A DNA stretch of 15,088 nt from Actinomycetes bacterium (lineage in GTDB: Bacteria > Actinomycetota > Acidimicrobiia > Acidimicrobiales > Palsa-688), in NCBI GenBank assembly GCA_021796905.1, contig JAKABK010000013.1, positions 1 to 15,088 of the forward strand, written 5' to 3'. The translations under genes and the position numbers were made by a program. Shown here one piece after another: positions 6,845 to 15,088 of the stretch. Within the stretch, counting starts at the first letter, position 1, and each line of letters starts with the position of its first letter. A model generated the notes under the pieces. The model had not been told where the DNA came from and did no database searches. It saw nothing but the letters and a program-made list of their open reading frames with translations.

Positions 6845-7513
6845 TCAGCGCTTGGCGGTCCGGGAACGTCTCGACGATGCGGACGAGGTGGACTTCTTCG
6901 GAGGTGTGTACCGCCGGCTGGCAGGCGGCTTGCGGGGGCGCTCTCCCTCGCCGGCGGCTCTGCTGGAGGGTGTGCCGGCGCCGGGGCCGGCCCTGCCCCG
7001 CCCGGAGCGACCCCGGGCCGGCGCCAGGGCGCGTTGCTGGCGACGCTGGCGCATCGTCACCGCCACGGCGAAGCCGACCGCGCCGATCAGCACGACTATG
7101 TGGACCGGCGCGAGCGAGTCCGGTCCCCGCCCGAGAGTGAGGAAGAACGCGGAGAAGATCGCAGTGAACGGAGACAACAGGCGGTTGCGGAGCCGGATGC
7201 TCCCGGCGAGGCCTACCGCCAGGGCGAGACCCACCCAGGAGGGCCAGAGCAACGGGTGGGCGGGGGCGCCCCTACCGGTCGTGTCGAGGAGATCGGCCAC
7301 CGCGCCGGCGGTGAGCAGTGCCGCCGCGGCGTACCCCCAGACCGGTTCACGACCCTGCATCCGCATCGGGGAGGCGTCGGGATCGAGCGGGGGGCCCGAC
7401 GGGGCCTCGAAGCGTCTGCGACCGGGGCCGCGCCGGCCGGACCCGGCGTCGTCGGGATCGCCGTCGAGGCGCTGGGGGTCGCGGCGCCGACCGAACCCGA
7501 GACCGGCAGTCAC
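6845..7513 (-). CDS. Uncharacterised membrane protein with four predicted helices and a basic C-terminal tail
   Basis: I do not recognise this 222-aa protein. A charged, proline/glycine/arginine-rich N-terminus (1-55) precedes four hydrophobic segments at about 58-75, 87-105, 112-128 and 134-153. A roughly 65-residue strongly basic tail follows, rich in Arg, Lys, Ser and Pro and ending SSRRSRTAKR. By the positive-inside tendency both termini are probably cytoplasmic, and the tail could bind nucleic acid or acidic lipid. The GTG at 7513-7511 is the chosen start because it overlaps the stop of the upstream gene in a GTGA arrangement, implying coupled translation. It is the last gene of its transcription unit and converges on the TetR gene. 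Codon use (G/C at third positions) supports real coding. No catalytic motif is visible. Confidence 0.72.
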   Translation of the reverse strand: MTAGLGFGRRRDPQRLDGDPDDAGSGRRGPGRRRFEAPSGPPLDPDASPMRMQGREPVWGYAAAALLTAGAVADLLDTTGRGAPAHPLLWPSWVGLALAVGLAGSIRLRNRLLSPFTAIFSAFFLTLGRGPDSLAPVHIVVLIGAVGFAVAVTMRQRRQQRALAPARGRSGRGRAGPGAGTPSSRAAGEGERPRKPPASRRYTPPKKSTSSASSRRSRTAKR

Positions 7514-8187
7514 CGTCGCCGTCCGATCCGCCGGCGCAGCGGGGCACGGGCCGGGACCGGGGTGGGGACCCTCGCGGCTCGGTGCTCGCCGGGTGCCGGG
7601 TGCCGGGCGGAGGGGACGGGTCCGCTCGGCCCAACCGGGCCGCCGGGGGGCTGGTCACCGGGTCCGTCGGCGGTGCCGGGACCGGCGCCGGGACCGCCGG
7701 CGCCCGACGCCGGCCGCGATCCCGTCGGGACGGCGGTCTCCCCGAGCAGCCACGGCCGGACGTGCACGACGCTGCGCTTGGGGGAGGTCTCACCGAGATC
7801 GGCTTCGACCGGCAGGTCCCGGGGGGGCACGCCGGAGGTCTCCTGGATGATCGCCGGCTCGTTGCGTTCCGCTTCGAGAACCTCGCCGAGGCCGAGCGCG
7901 ATGCCGGTGAGCAGGGCCCCCACCGCGCTACGACGCCTCCAGGTCTCGCCGCGTCGGTCCCCCGCGGGTGACACCGGGCCCTCCTGCTCTGCCGGGTGCT
8001 CCACCTCCTCGGGAAGCGCGGCGGCCACCTCCGAGCGCCGCCGGGCTCGGGCTTCGAGCACCGTGTCCGGCGCGTCGCCGGGGGTCGCGGTCCGAGGGTG
8101 CCCTGCTGCTCGGTCCGCCGCTACCCGGTCGTCGTGTCCCGGGTAGTCGTCCCCCGGGTTGTCGCGTTCGGCTGGTCCGGGACCCAC
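7510..8187 (-). CDS. Hypothetical proline/glycine-rich protein with one hydrophobic segment
   Basis: The 225-aa product has an acidic/arginine-rich N-terminal region (1-85), one hydrophobic segment SAVGALLTGIALGLGEVL (87-104), a conserved-looking core (about 105-150) containing EPAIIQE and VVHVRPWLL, and a low-complexity proline/glycine tail ending RRRIGRRR. The core is reminiscent of small hypothetical proteins of actinobacteria, but I know of no assigned function. The GTG at 8187 is the first start after gltD in this frame. An internal GTG at 7974 (residue 72) has a far stronger ribosome binding site, AGGAGG at 7985-7980, and would give a 154-aa protein beginning just before the hydrophobic segment. 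Third-position GC looks coding on both sides of 7974, so both starts remain open. It lies 97 bp downstream of gltD and overlaps the following membrane-protein gene, so the pair may be co-transcribed with gltBD. Confidence 0.65.
   Translation of the reverse strand: MGPGPAERDNPGDDYPGHDDRVAADRAAGHPRTATPGDAPDTVLEARARRRSEVAAALPEEVEHPAEQEGPVSPAGDRRGETWRRRSAVGALLTGIALGLGEVLEAERNEPAIIQETSGVPPRDLPVEADLGETSPKRSVVHVRPWLLGETAVPTGSRPASGAGGPGAGPGTADGPGDQPPGGPVGPSGPVPSARHPAPGEHRAARVPTPVPARAPLRRRIGRRR
7975..7985 (-). promoter_or_regulatory. Strong internal ribosome binding site that may set the true start
   Basis: AGGAGG at 7985-7980 stands 5 nt before an in-frame GTG (7974-7972). The upstream candidate start at 8187 has only GGTGAGG two bases before it. 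This argues for a shorter 154-aa product, or for two isoforms. Confidence 0.45.
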
Positions 8188-8283
8188 GTCCTCACCGTAG
8201 CGCTCCCGGGCAGGACATCCTCGGGCTCTCCACCGACCGCCGGCGCCACCGGTTCGGGATCGGAGCCCGCCGGCGCCATCCGC

Positions 8284-9729
8284 TCAGGCGGGCAGCGGGG
8301 AGGCCAGCAGGGTGCGCCCGGTGAGCGCCCGGTCGACCTCGGCGGCACACGAGCGTCCCTCGGCGATCGCCCAGACGATCAGGCTCTGGCCCCTGCCGGC
8401 GTCGCCGCAGGCCCACACCCCTGGAGCGGTGGTCGAATAGCCGCTGCGCTCGATCGTGCCCCGCGCTCCGAGGGCGGCACCGAGGGCGGAGGGCAGTGCC
8501 GGCTCGGTGCCGCTGAAACCCATCGCGAGCAGCACCAGGTCGCACTCCAGGGTGCGCCCGGTGCCGGCCACCGGCTCGAAGCGGGCCGGTCGGCCGTCGG
8601 CGGCGGTCACCCAGCTGACCTCGTGGACGGCGAGGCCGGTCACCTGTCCGGTGCCGTCCCCGACGAACGCCTCGGTCTCGACCGCGAAGAGCCGTTCGCC
8701 TCCCTCCTCGTGGGCGGAGGAGGTACGGAACACCAGCGGCCAGGTCGGCCAGGGCGTCGAGGGATGACGGGTGTCGGGAGGCCGGGGCATGATCTCGAGC
8801 TGGTGGACCGACACCGCGCCCTGGCGGTGGGCGGTGCCGAGACAGTCGGCGCCGGTGTCGCCGCCGCCAATGATCACCACCCGCTTGCCGCAGGCGGTGA
8901 TCGGGGGTTCCTGCAGGTCGCCGGCGGCGACCCGGTTGGCGAGGGGCAGGTACTCCATTGCGTGGTGGACCCCGGTCAGGTCCCGACCGGGGACCGGCAG
9001 GTCCCGGGGGATGGTGGAGCCGGTCGCGAGGATCACCGCGTCGTGGGCGGAGCGCAGCTCGCCGACACCCAGGTCCTGGCCGACGTCGACCCCGCAGCGC
9101 AGCTCCACCCCCTCGGCGCGCAGCTGGTCCAGTCGGCGGTCGAGGACCCGTTTCTCCAGCTTGAACTCCGGGATCCCGTAGCGCAACAGCCCCCCGGGCC
9201 GGTCGGCCCGCTCCCAGACGACCACGTCGTGCCCCGCCCGGGCGAGCTGCTGGGCCGCGGCGAGCCCGGCGGGCCCGGAGCCGACGACCGCGACCCGCCG
9301 GCCGGTGCGGGTGGCCGACGGTAACGGGGTCACCCAGCCCTCGTCCCACGCCCGGTCGATGATCGAGACCTCGACCTGTTTGATCGTCACCGGGTCGGAG
9401 TTGATGCCGAGCACGCAGGCGGCCTCGCAGGGCGCCGGGCAGAGCCGCCCGGTGAGCTCGGGGAAGTTGTTGGTGGCGTGCAGGCGTTCGACGGCGGACC
9501 GCCAGCGGTCCCGGTAGACGAGGTCGTTCCAGTCGGGGATCAGGTTGCCGAGGGGGCAGCCGTCGTTGCAGAAGGGGATCCCGCAGTCCATGCAGCGCGA
9601 CGCCTGGTCCCGCAGGTGGTCGGCGGGGAACGCTTCGTAGACCTCCTTCCAGTCCCTCAGACGGACCGGCACGGGTCGGCGGGCGGGTAGCTGCCTGCCG
9701 TGGGTGAGGAAACCCCGGGGGTCACCCAT
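8284..9729 (-). CDS. gltD: Glutamate synthase (NADPH) small subunit
   Basis: The 481-aa beta subunit passes electrons from NADPH through FAD and iron-sulfur clusters to GltB for reductive synthesis of glutamate from glutamine and 2-oxoglutarate. The N-terminal cluster-binding region contains [20 protein letters not shown] (46-65), followed by a second cysteine set in CPAPCEAAC. The FAD-binding motif [20 protein letters not shown] is followed by the [18 protein letters not shown] signature of the GltD family. The NADPH domain has [13 protein letters not shown], and the C-terminal FAD motif is [22 protein letters not shown]. The ATG at 9729-9727 overlaps the last 8 bases of gltB (ATGGGTGA), so translation is coupled and the subunits are likely made in matched amounts. 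Length is normal for the family and all key cysteines are present. Confidence 0.97.
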   Translation of the reverse strand: MGDPRGFLTHGRQLPARRPVPVRLRDWKEVYEAFPADHLRDQASRCMDCGIPFCNDGCPLGNLIPDWNDLVYRDRWRSAVERLHATNNFPELTGRLCPAPCEAACVLGINSDPVTIKQVEVSIIDRAWDEGWVTPLPSATRTGRRVAVVGSGPAGLAAAQQLARAGHDVVVWERADRPGGLLRYGIPEFKLEKRVLDRRLDQLRAEGVELRCGVDVGQDLGVGELRSAHDAVILATGSTIPRDLPVPGRDLTGVHHAMEYLPLANRVAAGDLQEPPITACGKRVVIIGGGDTGADCLGTAHRQGAVSVHQLEIMPRPPDTRHPSTPWPTWPLVFRTSSAHEEGGERLFAVETEAFVGDGTGQVTGLAVHEVSWVTAADGRPARFEPVAGTGRTLECDLVLLAMGFSGTEPALPSALGAALGARGTIERSGYSTTAPGVWACGDAGRGQSLIVWAIAEGRSCAAEVDRALTGRTLLASPLPA

Positions 9730-12700
9730 GGGCCGCGGCCATGATCGCGTCGTCGACCGGGCGCCCCTCGGCTTCTGCCTGGCGGGCCGCGTCGAGCACC
9801 CGCCGGTAGTCGTCGGGGATCACCTTCACGAACTCGCCGGCCGCCGCCGGCCAGTCCCCGAGCAGGCGGGCGGCGACCGCGGAGCCGGTCAGCTCGAGGT
9901 GGGTCCGCAGCGTCCCGGCGATCCAGAGGAGGTCCTCGTCGTCTGGCTGGTCCAGGGCGACCATCTCGCGGTTGAGCCTGGACGGGAGGCGACCGTCGGG
10001 GTCCCACACGTAGCCGAGACCGCCGGACATCCCGGCACCGAAGTTGCGTCCGGTGGGGCCGATCACCACGACCCGCCCCCCGGTCATGTACTCGCAGGCG
10101 TGGTCGCCGGTCCCCTCGACGACCGCGGTGGCGCCCGAGTTGCGCACCGCGAAACGCTCGCCGACCCGTCCCCGCAGGTACGCCTCGCCGCCGGTGGCGC
10201 CGTAGAGGACGACGTTGCCGGCGATGACCTGCTCCTCGGCGACCACACCGGGGACCTCCGCGGGTCGCAGCGCCAGGCGCCCGCCGGAGAGCCCCTTGCC
10301 GACGTAGTCGTTGGCGTCACCGGTGAGGCGGAGGGTGATCCCGTGGGGGAGAAAGGCCCCGAAGGACTGGCCGGCGGACCCGGTGAAGGTCAGGTCGATC
10401 GTGTCAGGCGGGAGGCCGGCCGCCCCGTAACGGCGGGTCACCTCCGAACCGAGCAGAGTGCCGGTGGTGCGGTCGACGTTGCGGATCGGGTAGCGGCGGC
10501 GCACCGGGCGGGCGTCTTCGAGGGCGGCCCTGCAGTCGGCGACCAGTTGCCGGTCGAGGACCCGGTCGAGGCCGTGGTCCTGGGCGCGCACCTGCCGGCG
10601 GGGTCGTGGGTCGTCGGGGTCGGGAGCGACCAGCAGCGGCCCGAGGTCGAGCCCGGAAGCCCTCCACTCGGTCGTCGCGCTGGTCGCGTCGATCAGCTCC
10701 GGGTGGCCGATCACCTCCTGCAGGCTGCGGTACCCGAGGCCGGCGAGCAGCTCGCGCACCTCCTCGGCGATGTACTCGAAGAAGTTGACCACGAACTCGG
10801 GGCGGCCGGTGAAACGTTTGCGCAGTTCCGGGTTCTGGGTGGCGATGCCGACCGGGCAGGTGTCGAGGTGGCAGACCCGCATCATCACGCACCCGCTCAC
10901 CACGAGCGGGGCGGTGGCGAAGCCGAACTCCTCCGCTCCGAGCAGGGCGGCGATCACGACGTCGCGTCCGGTCTTCAGCTGGCCGTCGACCTGCACGACG
11001 ATCCGGTCCCGCAGGTCGTTGGCGAGCAGGGTCTGCTGGGTCTCGGCGAGCCCGAGCTCCCAGGGGGCGCCGGCGTGCTTCAGCGAGTTGAGCGGCGACG
11101 CCCCGGTCCCGCCGTCGTGGCCGGAGATCAGCACCACGTCGGCGTGCGCCTTGGCCACCCCGGCTGCGACGGTACCGACCCCGACCTCGGAGACCAGCTT
11201 CACGTGCACCCGGGCCCGGTCGTTCGCGTTCTTCAGGTCGAAGATCAGTTGGGCCAGGTCCTCGATCGAGTAGATGTCGTGGTGGGGGGGAGGGGAGATG
11301 AGCCCGACGCCCGGGGTGGAGTAGCGGGTACGGGCGATCCACGGGTAGACCTTGTTGCCCGGCAGCTGGCCGCCCTCGCCCGGTTTCGCCCCCTGGGCCA
11401 TCTTGATCTGCAGGTCGTCGGCGTTGACCAGGTACTCGCTGGTCACCCCGAAACGCCCGGACGCGACTTGCTTGATCGCGCTGCGCCGGAGGTCGCCGTT
11501 GGGGTCGGGGGTGAACCGGGAGGGATCCTCGCCGCCCTCCCCGGTGTTGGAGCGGGCTCCGAGGCGGTTCATCGCGATCGCCAGGGTCTCGTGGGCCTCG
11601 GCGGAGATCGACCCGTAGGACATCGCCCCGGTCGAGAAGCGCTTCACGATCTCGGGCACCGCCTCGACCTCCTCGAGCGGCACCGGCGTCCGCCCGAGCT
11701 CCTCGGCGCTGCGCAGGCGGAACAGTCCCCGAAGGGTCGCGAGGCGGGCCGACTGGTCGTCTACGGCCCGGGTGTAGCTCTTGAAGATGTCGTAGCGGCC
11801 CTCCCGGGTGGCGTGCTGGAGGCGCTGGACGGTCGTCGGGTTGAACAGGTGGTGCTCGCCCTCGCGTCGCCAGCGGTACTCCCCGCCCACGGGCAGGTCG
11901 CGATGGGCCAGCTCGGTCGGTCGGTCCGGCCAGGCGGTGGCGTGACGGGCGAGGACGTCGCCGGCGATCCCCTCGAGGCCCACCCCGTCGATCCTGCTGG
12001 CGGTACCGGTGAAGTGGCGGTCGACCAGGTCCCGGGCCAGGCCGACCGCCTCGAAGACCTGGGCGCCGGTGTAGGAAGCGACCGTCGAGATGCCCATCTT
12101 GGACATGATCTTCAAGACCCCCTTCCCGCACGCCCGCACGTAGTTGCGCGAAGCCCGGCGGGGGGTGACGCCGCTGACCGCGCCGTCGCGGATCAGGTCC
12201 TCGATCGTCTCGAACGCCAGGTACGGATTGACCGCTGCCGCGCCGAAGCCGATCAGCAAGGCGATGTGGTGCACCTCGCGGGCCTCGCCGGTCTCCACCA
12301 CCAGGCCCACCCGGGTCCGGTCCCTCGTGCGCACCAGGTGCTGGTGGACCGCGGCGGTGAGCAACAGGGCCGGGATCGGTGCGAGCTCGGGGCTGGCATG
12401 GCGGTCCGACAACACGATGATCTTGGCGCCGCCGGCGATGGCGGCGCTCACCCGCTCGCAGATCGTCTCGAGCGCTGCCTCCAAGCGCTGTCCGGGGGTG
12501 CCCTCCCCGCGTACGGGGAACGAGCCGTCGACAGCGAAGCTCTCCCACCCGGGGCGGGTCCCGTCCTCGTTGACGTAGAGCAGCTTGGCGAGCTCCTCGT
12601 TGGTGAGGACCGGCTGGGGGATCACGATCTGGTTGCAGCTTCGAGGTGTCGGCTCGAGCAGGTTGCCCTCCGGGCCGACGGTGCCGGCGAGAGAGGTGAC

Positions 12701-14272
12701 CATCTCCTCGCGGATCGCGTCGAGGGGCGGGTTGGTCACCTGGGCGAACAGCTGGTGGAAGTAGTCGTAGACCAGGCGCGGCCTGCTCGACAGCACCGCC
12801 AGGGGGGTGTCGGTGCCCATCGAGCCGATCGGCTCGGCACCGGTGCGGGCCATCGGTCCGACCAGCACCTCGAGGTCCTCGGAGGTCCAGCCGAAGAGCC
12901 GCTGGTGGGTGACCACCGACGCGTGCTGGGGGGTGAGGGTGAAGCGTGGCGGGAGGTCGTCGAAGTGGATCTGGCCGTCGGCGAGCCAGTCCCCGTAGGG
13001 ATGTTCGGCGGCCAGCTCGGCCTTGATCTGGTCGTCGTCGACGATGCAACCGCGTTCTGTGTCGACGAGCAGCATCCGTCCCGGCTGGAGCCTGCCGCGG
13101 GTCACGACCTGCTCGGGCGGGATGTCGAGGACCCCGACCTCGGAGGCCATGACGACCAGACCGTCTGCGGTCACCCAGTAGCGGGACGGGCGGAGCCCGT
13201 TGCGGTCGAGCACCGCCCCGACCAGGGTGCCGTCGGTGAACGCGATCGACGCCGGGCCGTCCCACGGCTCCATCAACGCGGCGTGGTAGCGGTAGAAGGC
13301 CCGGCGGGCGGGGTCCATCTGCTGGTGGTTCTCCCACGCCTCGGGGATCATCATCAGCACCGCGTGCGGCAGCGAGCGCCCGGCGAGGTGGAGCAGCTCG
13401 AGCACCTCGTCGAAGCTTGCCGAGTCGCTCGCCGCCTCCGAGACGATCGGGTAGGCCCGGGCCAGGTCGTCTCCGAGCAGATCGGAGGCGAGGAGCGCCT
13501 CCCTGGCGCGCATCCAGTTGCGGTTGCCACGCAAGGTGTTGATCTCACCGTTGTGGGCGATGTAGCGGTAGGGGTGGGCCAGCGGCCAGCTCGGGAAGGT
13601 GTTGGTCGAGAACCGGGAGTGGACCAGGGCCAGGGCGGTAACGGCCCGGTGGTCGCCGAGGTCGGCGAAGAAGCCGCCGACCTGCGGGGCGGTGAGCATG
13701 CCCTTGTAGACCACGGTGCGGCCCGACAGGGAGGGGAAGTAGACGTCGAGGTCCCTCTCGGCCCGCTTGCGCAGGAACCAGAGGCGCCGCTCGAGGTCCA
13801 TCCCGGTGGCGCCGGCGGTCGAGACCACGAACGGCTGGCGGATCGCCGGCATGGTGCAGCGAGCGGTGGACCCGAGCCCGGAGGGGTCGACCGGAACGTC
13901 GCGCCAGCCGAGCACCTCCAGGCCCTCGGCCGAGGCCAACGCCTCGAGAGATCTCCGCATCGCCCGCTCGGCCTCGGGGTCGGTGGGCAGGAACGCGAGC
14001 CCGGTGCCGTAGGCGCCGGCGGCCGGGAGGTCGACGCCGGATTCCTCCCGGTAGAGGGCGTCGGGTACCTGCAGCAGGATCCCTGCGCCGTCGCCGGTGT
14101 CCGCCTCGGCCCCCGACGCGCCGCGGTGCTCGAGGTTGCACAACGCGGCGAGCCCGAGCTCGATCAGACGGTGATCCCGGCGTCCGTGGACGTCGACGAC
14201 GAACGCCAGCCCGCAGGCGTCGTGCTCGAAGTCGGGTTGGTAGAGCCCCGCGTGGGGTGGGGTCAGGGCCAT
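9722..14272 (-). CDS. gltB: Glutamate synthase (NADPH) large subunit
   Basis: The 1516-aa alpha subunit hydrolyses glutamine and channels ammonia to 2-oxoglutarate. The start is the ATG at 14272-14270, because it has a good ribosome binding site and gives a 19-residue propeptide ending just before Cys20 (HDACGLAFV), the catalytic N-terminal nucleophile after processing. The class II glutaminase domain shows [19 protein letters not shown] and the [13 protein letters not shown] loop (near 237). [11 protein letters not shown] lies near 355. The FMN/synthase domain (about 800-1190) includes [35 protein letters not shown] (near 1047) and the 3Fe-4S cysteines C1128, C1134 and C1139 in the C-x5-C-x4-C pattern. 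The C-terminal GXGXG beta-helix domain includes [13 protein letters not shown] (near 1325). The gene ends inside the gltD start. No motif is missing and the length matches bacterial GltB. Confidence 0.98.
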   Translation of the reverse strand: MALTPPHAGLYQPDFEHDACGLAFVVDVHGRRDHRLIELGLAALCNLEHRGASGAEADTGDGAGILLQVPDALYREESGVDLPAAGAYGTGLAFLPTDPEAERAMRRSLEALASAEGLEVLGWRDVPVDPSGLGSTARCTMPAIRQPFVVSTAGATGMDLERRLWFLRKRAERDLDVYFPSLSGRTVVYKGMLTAPQVGGFFADLGDHRAVTALALVHSRFSTNTFPSWPLAHPYRYIAHNGEINTLRGNRNWMRAREALLASDLLGDDLARAYPIVSEAASDSASFDEVLELLHLAGRSLPHAVLMMIPEAWENHQQMDPARRAFYRYHAALMEPWDGPASIAFTDGTLVGAVLDRNGLRPSRYWVTADGLVVMASEVGVLDIPPEQVVTRGRLQPGRMLLVDTERGCIVDDDQIKAELAAEHPYGDWLADGQIHFDDLPPRFTLTPQHASVVTHQRLFGWTSEDLEVLVGPMARTGAEPIGSMGTDTPLAVLSSRPRLVYDYFHQLFAQVTNPPLDAIREEMVTSLAGTVGPEGNLLEPTPRSCNQIVIPQPVLTNEELAKLLYVNEDGTRPGWESFAVDGSFPVRGEGTPGQRLEAALETICERVSAAIAGGAKIIVLSDRHASPELAPIPALLLTAAVHQHLVRTRDRTRVGLVVETGEAREVHHIALLIGFGAAAVNPYLAFETIEDLIRDGAVSGVTPRRASRNYVRACGKGVLKIMSKMGISTVASYTGAQVFEAVGLARDLVDRHFTGTASRIDGVGLEGIAGDVLARHATAWPDRPTELAHRDLPVGGEYRWRREGEHHLFNPTTVQRLQHATREGRYDIFKSYTRAVDDQSARLATLRGLFRLRSAEELGRTPVPLEEVEAVPEIVKRFSTGAMSYGSISAEAHETLAIAMNRLGARSNTGEGGEDPSRFTPDPNGDLRRSAIKQVASGRFGVTSEYLVNADDLQIKMAQGAKPGEGGQLPGNKVYPWIARTRYSTPGVGLISPPPHHDIYSIEDLAQLIFDLKNANDRARVHVKLVSEVGVGTVAAGVAKAHADVVLISGHDGGTGASPLNSLKHAGAPWELGLAETQQTLLANDLRDRIVVQVDGQLKTGRDVVIAALLGAEEFGFATAPLVVSGCVMMRVCHLDTCPVGIATQNPELRKRFTGRPEFVVNFFEYIAEEVRELLAGLGYRSLQEVIGHPELIDATSATTEWRASGLDLGPLLVAPDPDDPRPRRQVRAQDHGLDRVLDRQLVADCRAALEDARPVRRRYPIRNVDRTTGTLLGSEVTRRYGAAGLPPDTIDLTFTGSAGQSFGAFLPHGITLRLTGDANDYVGKGLSGGRLALRPAEVPGVVAEEQVIAGNVVLYGATGGEAYLRGRVGERFAVRNSGATAVVEGTGDHACEYMTGGRVVVIGPTGRNFGAGMSGGLGYVWDPDGRLPSRLNREMVALDQPDDEDLLWIAGTLRTHLELTGSAVAARLLGDWPAAAGEFVKVIPDDYRRVLDAARQAEAEGRPVDDAIMAAAHG

Positions 14273-14352
14273 TGGATCCTTCCGCGCTCGACAGCGGCCT
14301 CGGTGAGCGACGAGGAGACGACGTTGGCCCTCGCACCAGCCCGACGATGTTA
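14273..14352 (-). promoter_or_regulatory. gltB leader with ribosome binding site and candidate promoter
   Basis: GGAAGGA (14283-14277) stands 4 nt before the gltB ATG and decides the start. Further upstream, TAACAT (14352-14347), within the locally AT-rich TTGATAACAT, is a plausible -10 box. This would give a leader of about 65-75 nt. No convincing -35 box or glutamine/nitrogen-responsive RNA fold is recognised. The ribosome site is seen; the promoter is inferred. Confidence 0.45.
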
Positions 14353-14740
14353 TCAAGTGGCACCGGCGGCTCGGGGGCCGGAAGCCGACCCGGCCGATCG
14401 GCGACGTGCGCGTCGCCCCAGGTGAGCGTCGGTCCAGTTACGCGCCGGCGTGGGCGCCGACGGTGACGGTGAGACGGGGCCAGCGGTAGCCGACCTGCGT
14501 GAGGTGATGCGCTCGTAGCCTTGATCGCCGAGGTCGGAGCACCTCCCGGGCCCACGGTGACGCTCGTGTCGTCCAGCGGCAAGCTCCCGGCGGAGTCCGG
14601 GCCAAGGTGGCCGAGGCCCTCGAGCGAGCCGTCTTCGCGGTAGCGGGGTCAGCGGAAGCCGCCCCGTGCTGCGGTACGGGGATCTGACGGCCTGCCGGTA
14701 CACCCCGGTCGCGTGAGCTCCAGGAGGTGAGCCCTGATGA
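14353..14740. other. Gene-poor stretch, possibly a decayed integrase N-terminus
   Basis: No intact gene is recognised over about 390 bp. Reading frames on both strands are short or of low-complexity, GC-driven composition. Two features stand out. First, 14571-14615 can be aligned without gaps to 14759-14803 in the integrase fragment (8 of 15 codons give the same residue, including the run A-K-V-A-E). Second, a strong AGGAGGTGA (14722-14730) precedes ATG 14737, whose frame does not lead into the integrase. Interrupted frames with short integrase-like words suggest relic DNA, but this is weak. Confidence 0.35.
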
Positions 14741-15088
14741 GCTTCTCGCCGCCGGCACGTCCGCGGCCAGACCAAGGCCGCTGTCAGTGCGAAGGTCGCC
14801 GAGCTGGAACGCCAACGGGCGGCCGGTGCTGGTCAGGCGCCCGGTCGGGTCCCGACGGTCACCGAGTGGTCCCGCACCTGGCTGGAGGCCCGGGCCACAC
14901 GGGTGCGCCGGCGCACCCTGGACGGCTACCGCCCGGATGTCGCCCGTCTGCTCGCCGCCCTTGGCGACCGCCGGGTCGACAAGGTGACCCCGGCCGACAT
15001 CGAAGCTCTGTACGCCGCTACCCGCCGGGAGCGCTCGCCGGCGACCGTCGCCCACCTGCACCGGACCGTCTCGGCGTGCTTCGTCGCC
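14741..15088 (+). pseudogene. Tyrosine site-specific recombinase (phage-type integrase), N-terminal core-binding region; no usable start, runs off the right edge
   Basis: In the frame of 14861, the translation VRGQTKAAVSAKVAELERQR (14759-14818) leads into TVTEWSRTWLEARATRV and then RRRTLDGYRPDVARLLAALG, DRRVDKVTPADIEALYAA and SPATVAHLHRTVSACFVA. This is the arm-linker plus SAM-like core-binding domain of actinobacterial phage or ICE integrases, which cut and rejoin att sites. The catalytic R-H-R-Y domain would lie past the window. The frame is open to the right edge (116 codons), but two in-frame stops (14735-14740) precede it and no ATG, GTG or TTG occurs before GTG 14903, inside the core-binding domain. 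The usual arm-binding N-terminus of about 50 residues is missing or frameshifted. A strong ribosome site with ATG 14737 lies just upstream in another frame, so one indel or sequencing error could explain the break. It is divergent from gltB. The family is fairly clear; pseudogene status depends on the unseen part and on sequence accuracy. Confidence 0.65.

Noticed and set aside
14273..14356. Longer gltB start at TTG 14356
   Set aside because: It would add 28 residues unlike GltB propeptides, and it ignores the well-placed GGAAGGA before ATG 14272.
9704..14425. Very long open frame on the plus strand opposite gltB
   Set aside because: It is the mirror of the unmistakable gltB frame. High GC at third positions leaves few stops on the opposite strand, and its translation is low-complexity with no domain.
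14273..14440. Riboswitch or tRNA attachment site upstream of gltB
   Set aside because: I find no cloverleaf, conserved riboswitch core or matching flanking repeat in the visible sequence.
14727..14987. A plus-strand 86-codon frame beginning MSPDELLAAG
   Set aside because: The start looks like a possible excisionase or short protein, but the rest is arginine/proline-rich and overlaps the integrase in another frame.
14438..15061. A 207-codon minus-strand open frame opposite the integrase
   Set aside because: There is no recognisable domain, and the plus strand gives a clear recombinase core-binding domain over the same bases.

Overview
This 15 kb window is very GC-rich and densely coded. It makes heavy use of GTG starts, with genes joined by 1-8 nt overlaps and little DNA between them. 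This fits a high-GC actinobacterium. An Acidimicrobiia-like lineage is my guess from general protein character, not something the sequence proves.

Layout from left to right. (1) Positions 1-6013, minus strand: a four-gene translationally coupled operon. In transcription order it encodes a fused fatty-acyl reductase-like SDR/HAD-IB phosphatase (779 aa), a zinc medium-chain alcohol dehydrogenase (399 aa), a divergent LarA-like (DUF2088) protein (529 aa) and a PlsC-type acyltransferase that runs off the left edge. (2) Positions 6014-6645: a TetR-family regulator divergently transcribed from the operon. Only 23 bp separate the two start codons, and this gap holds an ACCA-TT-TGGT palindrome and candidate overlapping -10 boxes. 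(3) Positions 6646-6844: a non-coding gap between convergent genes, with a GC hairpin and an exact 26-bp tandem repeat. (4) Positions 6845-8187, minus strand: two overlapping uncharacterised genes, a proline/glycine-rich protein with one hydrophobic segment and a four-helix membrane protein. (5) Positions 8284-14272, minus strand: gltD and gltB, the small and large subunits of NADPH-dependent glutamate synthase, overlapping by 8 nt. (6) Positions 14353-15088: a gene-poor stretch ending in a tyrosine-recombinase (phage-type integrase) fragment that lacks a usable start and continues past the right edge.

How the genes may work together. gltBD is housekeeping ammonia assimilation: glutamine + 2-oxoglutarate + NADPH to two glutamates. 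The 1-6013 operon plus its TetR gene is the most interesting part. It combines acyl reduction, phosphate removal, alcohol/aldehyde redox chemistry, a putative nickel-pincer hydroxyacid-type enzyme and acyl transfer under one promoter. It looks like a small lipid-modifying or lipid-synthesising pathway whose product cannot be read from sequence. The integrase fragment upstream of gltB suggests an old or ongoing integration event next to the glutamate synthase locus.
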